Source of the DNA: Candidatus Cloacimonadota bacterium
GTDB lineage: Bacteria > Cloacimonadota > Cloacimonadia > Cloacimonadales > TCS61
DNA: 5,919 bases
Reading direction: 5' to 3'
Assembly (NCBI GenBank): GCA_016927675.1
Contig: JAFGMF010000237.1
Coordinates: 1 to 5,919 of the forward strand
Below, piece by piece: positions 5,632 to 5,919 of the stretch (position 1 is its first letter; each line of letters begins with the position of its first letter). The position numbers were made by a program, and so were the translations under genes. The notes under the pieces are model-generated. The model saw only the letters and a list, made by a program, of their open reading frames with translations. It was not told where the DNA came from and ran no database searches.

Positions 5632-5919
5632 TTCAGCTTCAAACTTGATTACAGCTTCCAGAAGTTTATCGGTACAGACACCAATTATTCCCATAATGCC
5701 AAGGTAGATCAGCATTTCAGAATATTTCAGCAGGTAACGCAAATCCAGAAGACGAAAGCCAAGTCCATTGCGAACCCCCAGCATTTCGGCAGCGATGATA
5801 GTTGCCCAGGCCAGACCCCATAACATTCGGAAGAGATTGAGAAAATTAATCAGATTGAGGGGAAATTCGATTTTCACAGCTGTCTGCCAGAAACTGGCAC
5901 CTGCAACAGCGGCTTCATC
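5617..5919 (-). CDS. ABC transporter permease, SsuC/TauC family, C-terminal part (5' end outside window)
   Basis: This is the last 100 codons of an inner-membrane subunit of an importer for nitrate, sulfonate, taurine, bicarbonate or thiamine-precursor type substrates. The frame stays open to the right edge, so GTG at 5877 is internal. Residues 1-20 of the fragment (DEAAVAGASFWQ then IEFP) form the cytoplasmic EAA loop that contacts the ATPase, with the conserved glycine at position 7 and the trailing proline. Two membrane segments follow, at about 22-45 (ending WATIIAAEM) and 66-84 (SEMLIYLGIMGIIGV), joined by LGVRNGLGF. The AAEM-x-G-x-x-x-GLG pattern is typical of SsuC/TauC-like permeases. 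The substrate cannot be read from this part. Proximity to thiN makes a thiamine-precursor role (ThiX) one option among several. It ends 328 bases before the lipoprotein gene's ATG and is probably a separate transcription unit. Confidence 0.87.
   Translation of the reverse strand, partial: DEAAVAGASFWQTAVKIEFPLNLINFLNLFRMLWGLAWATIIAAEMLGVRNGLGFRLLDLRYLLKYSEMLIYLGIMGIIGVCTDKLLEAVIKFEAEKING

Overview
The window looks like chromosomal DNA from a Gram-negative-type bacterium with moderate-to-low G+C. One protein carries a lipoprotein signal and another a Sec signal peptide, and an ABC-transporter inner-membrane subunit is present. Secreted tetratricopeptide-repeat (TPR) proteins of this kind are abundant in anaerobic candidate phyla such as Cloacimonadota and their relatives. 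That placement is a weak guess from style, not a diagnosis. I see no rRNA, tRNA, CRISPR array, insertion sequence or phage gene.

Layout: positions 1-1797 are a plus-strand pair, the 3' end of ribF (riboflavin kinase half of the FAD-synthesis enzyme) followed 2 bases later by a complete radA (recombination and repair ATPase). Positions 1796-1823 hold a hairpin that acts as an intrinsic terminator for minus-strand transcripts. Positions 1854-5289 are a minus-strand block, transcribed from right to left: a TPR lipoprotein gene, then thiN (thiamine pyrophosphokinase), which starts essentially on the lipoprotein stop codon, then a 129-base gap with a possible internal promoter, then a 527-residue exported TPR protein with a TolB/CsgG-like N-terminal domain. 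Positions 5290-5616 are noncoding, with a candidate promoter for the lipoprotein gene and several short repeats. Positions 5617-5919 are the last 100 codons of a minus-strand ABC transporter permease of the SsuC/TauC type, which runs off the right edge.

How the genes fit together: ribF and radA are housekeeping genes that share a transcript by position rather than by pathway. In the minus-strand block, a cytoplasmic cofactor enzyme sits between two cell-envelope TPR proteins. The TPR proteins probably act as protein-interaction scaffolds in the outer membrane or periplasm, and nothing in their sequence identifies a partner. The SsuC/TauC family includes the thiamine-precursor permease ThiX, so a link between the edge permease and thiN is possible but unproven. 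I did not find a clearly new system. The most unusual items are the TolB/CsgG-like plus TPR architecture, the ThiN-TPR gene coupling and the repeat-rich control regions.
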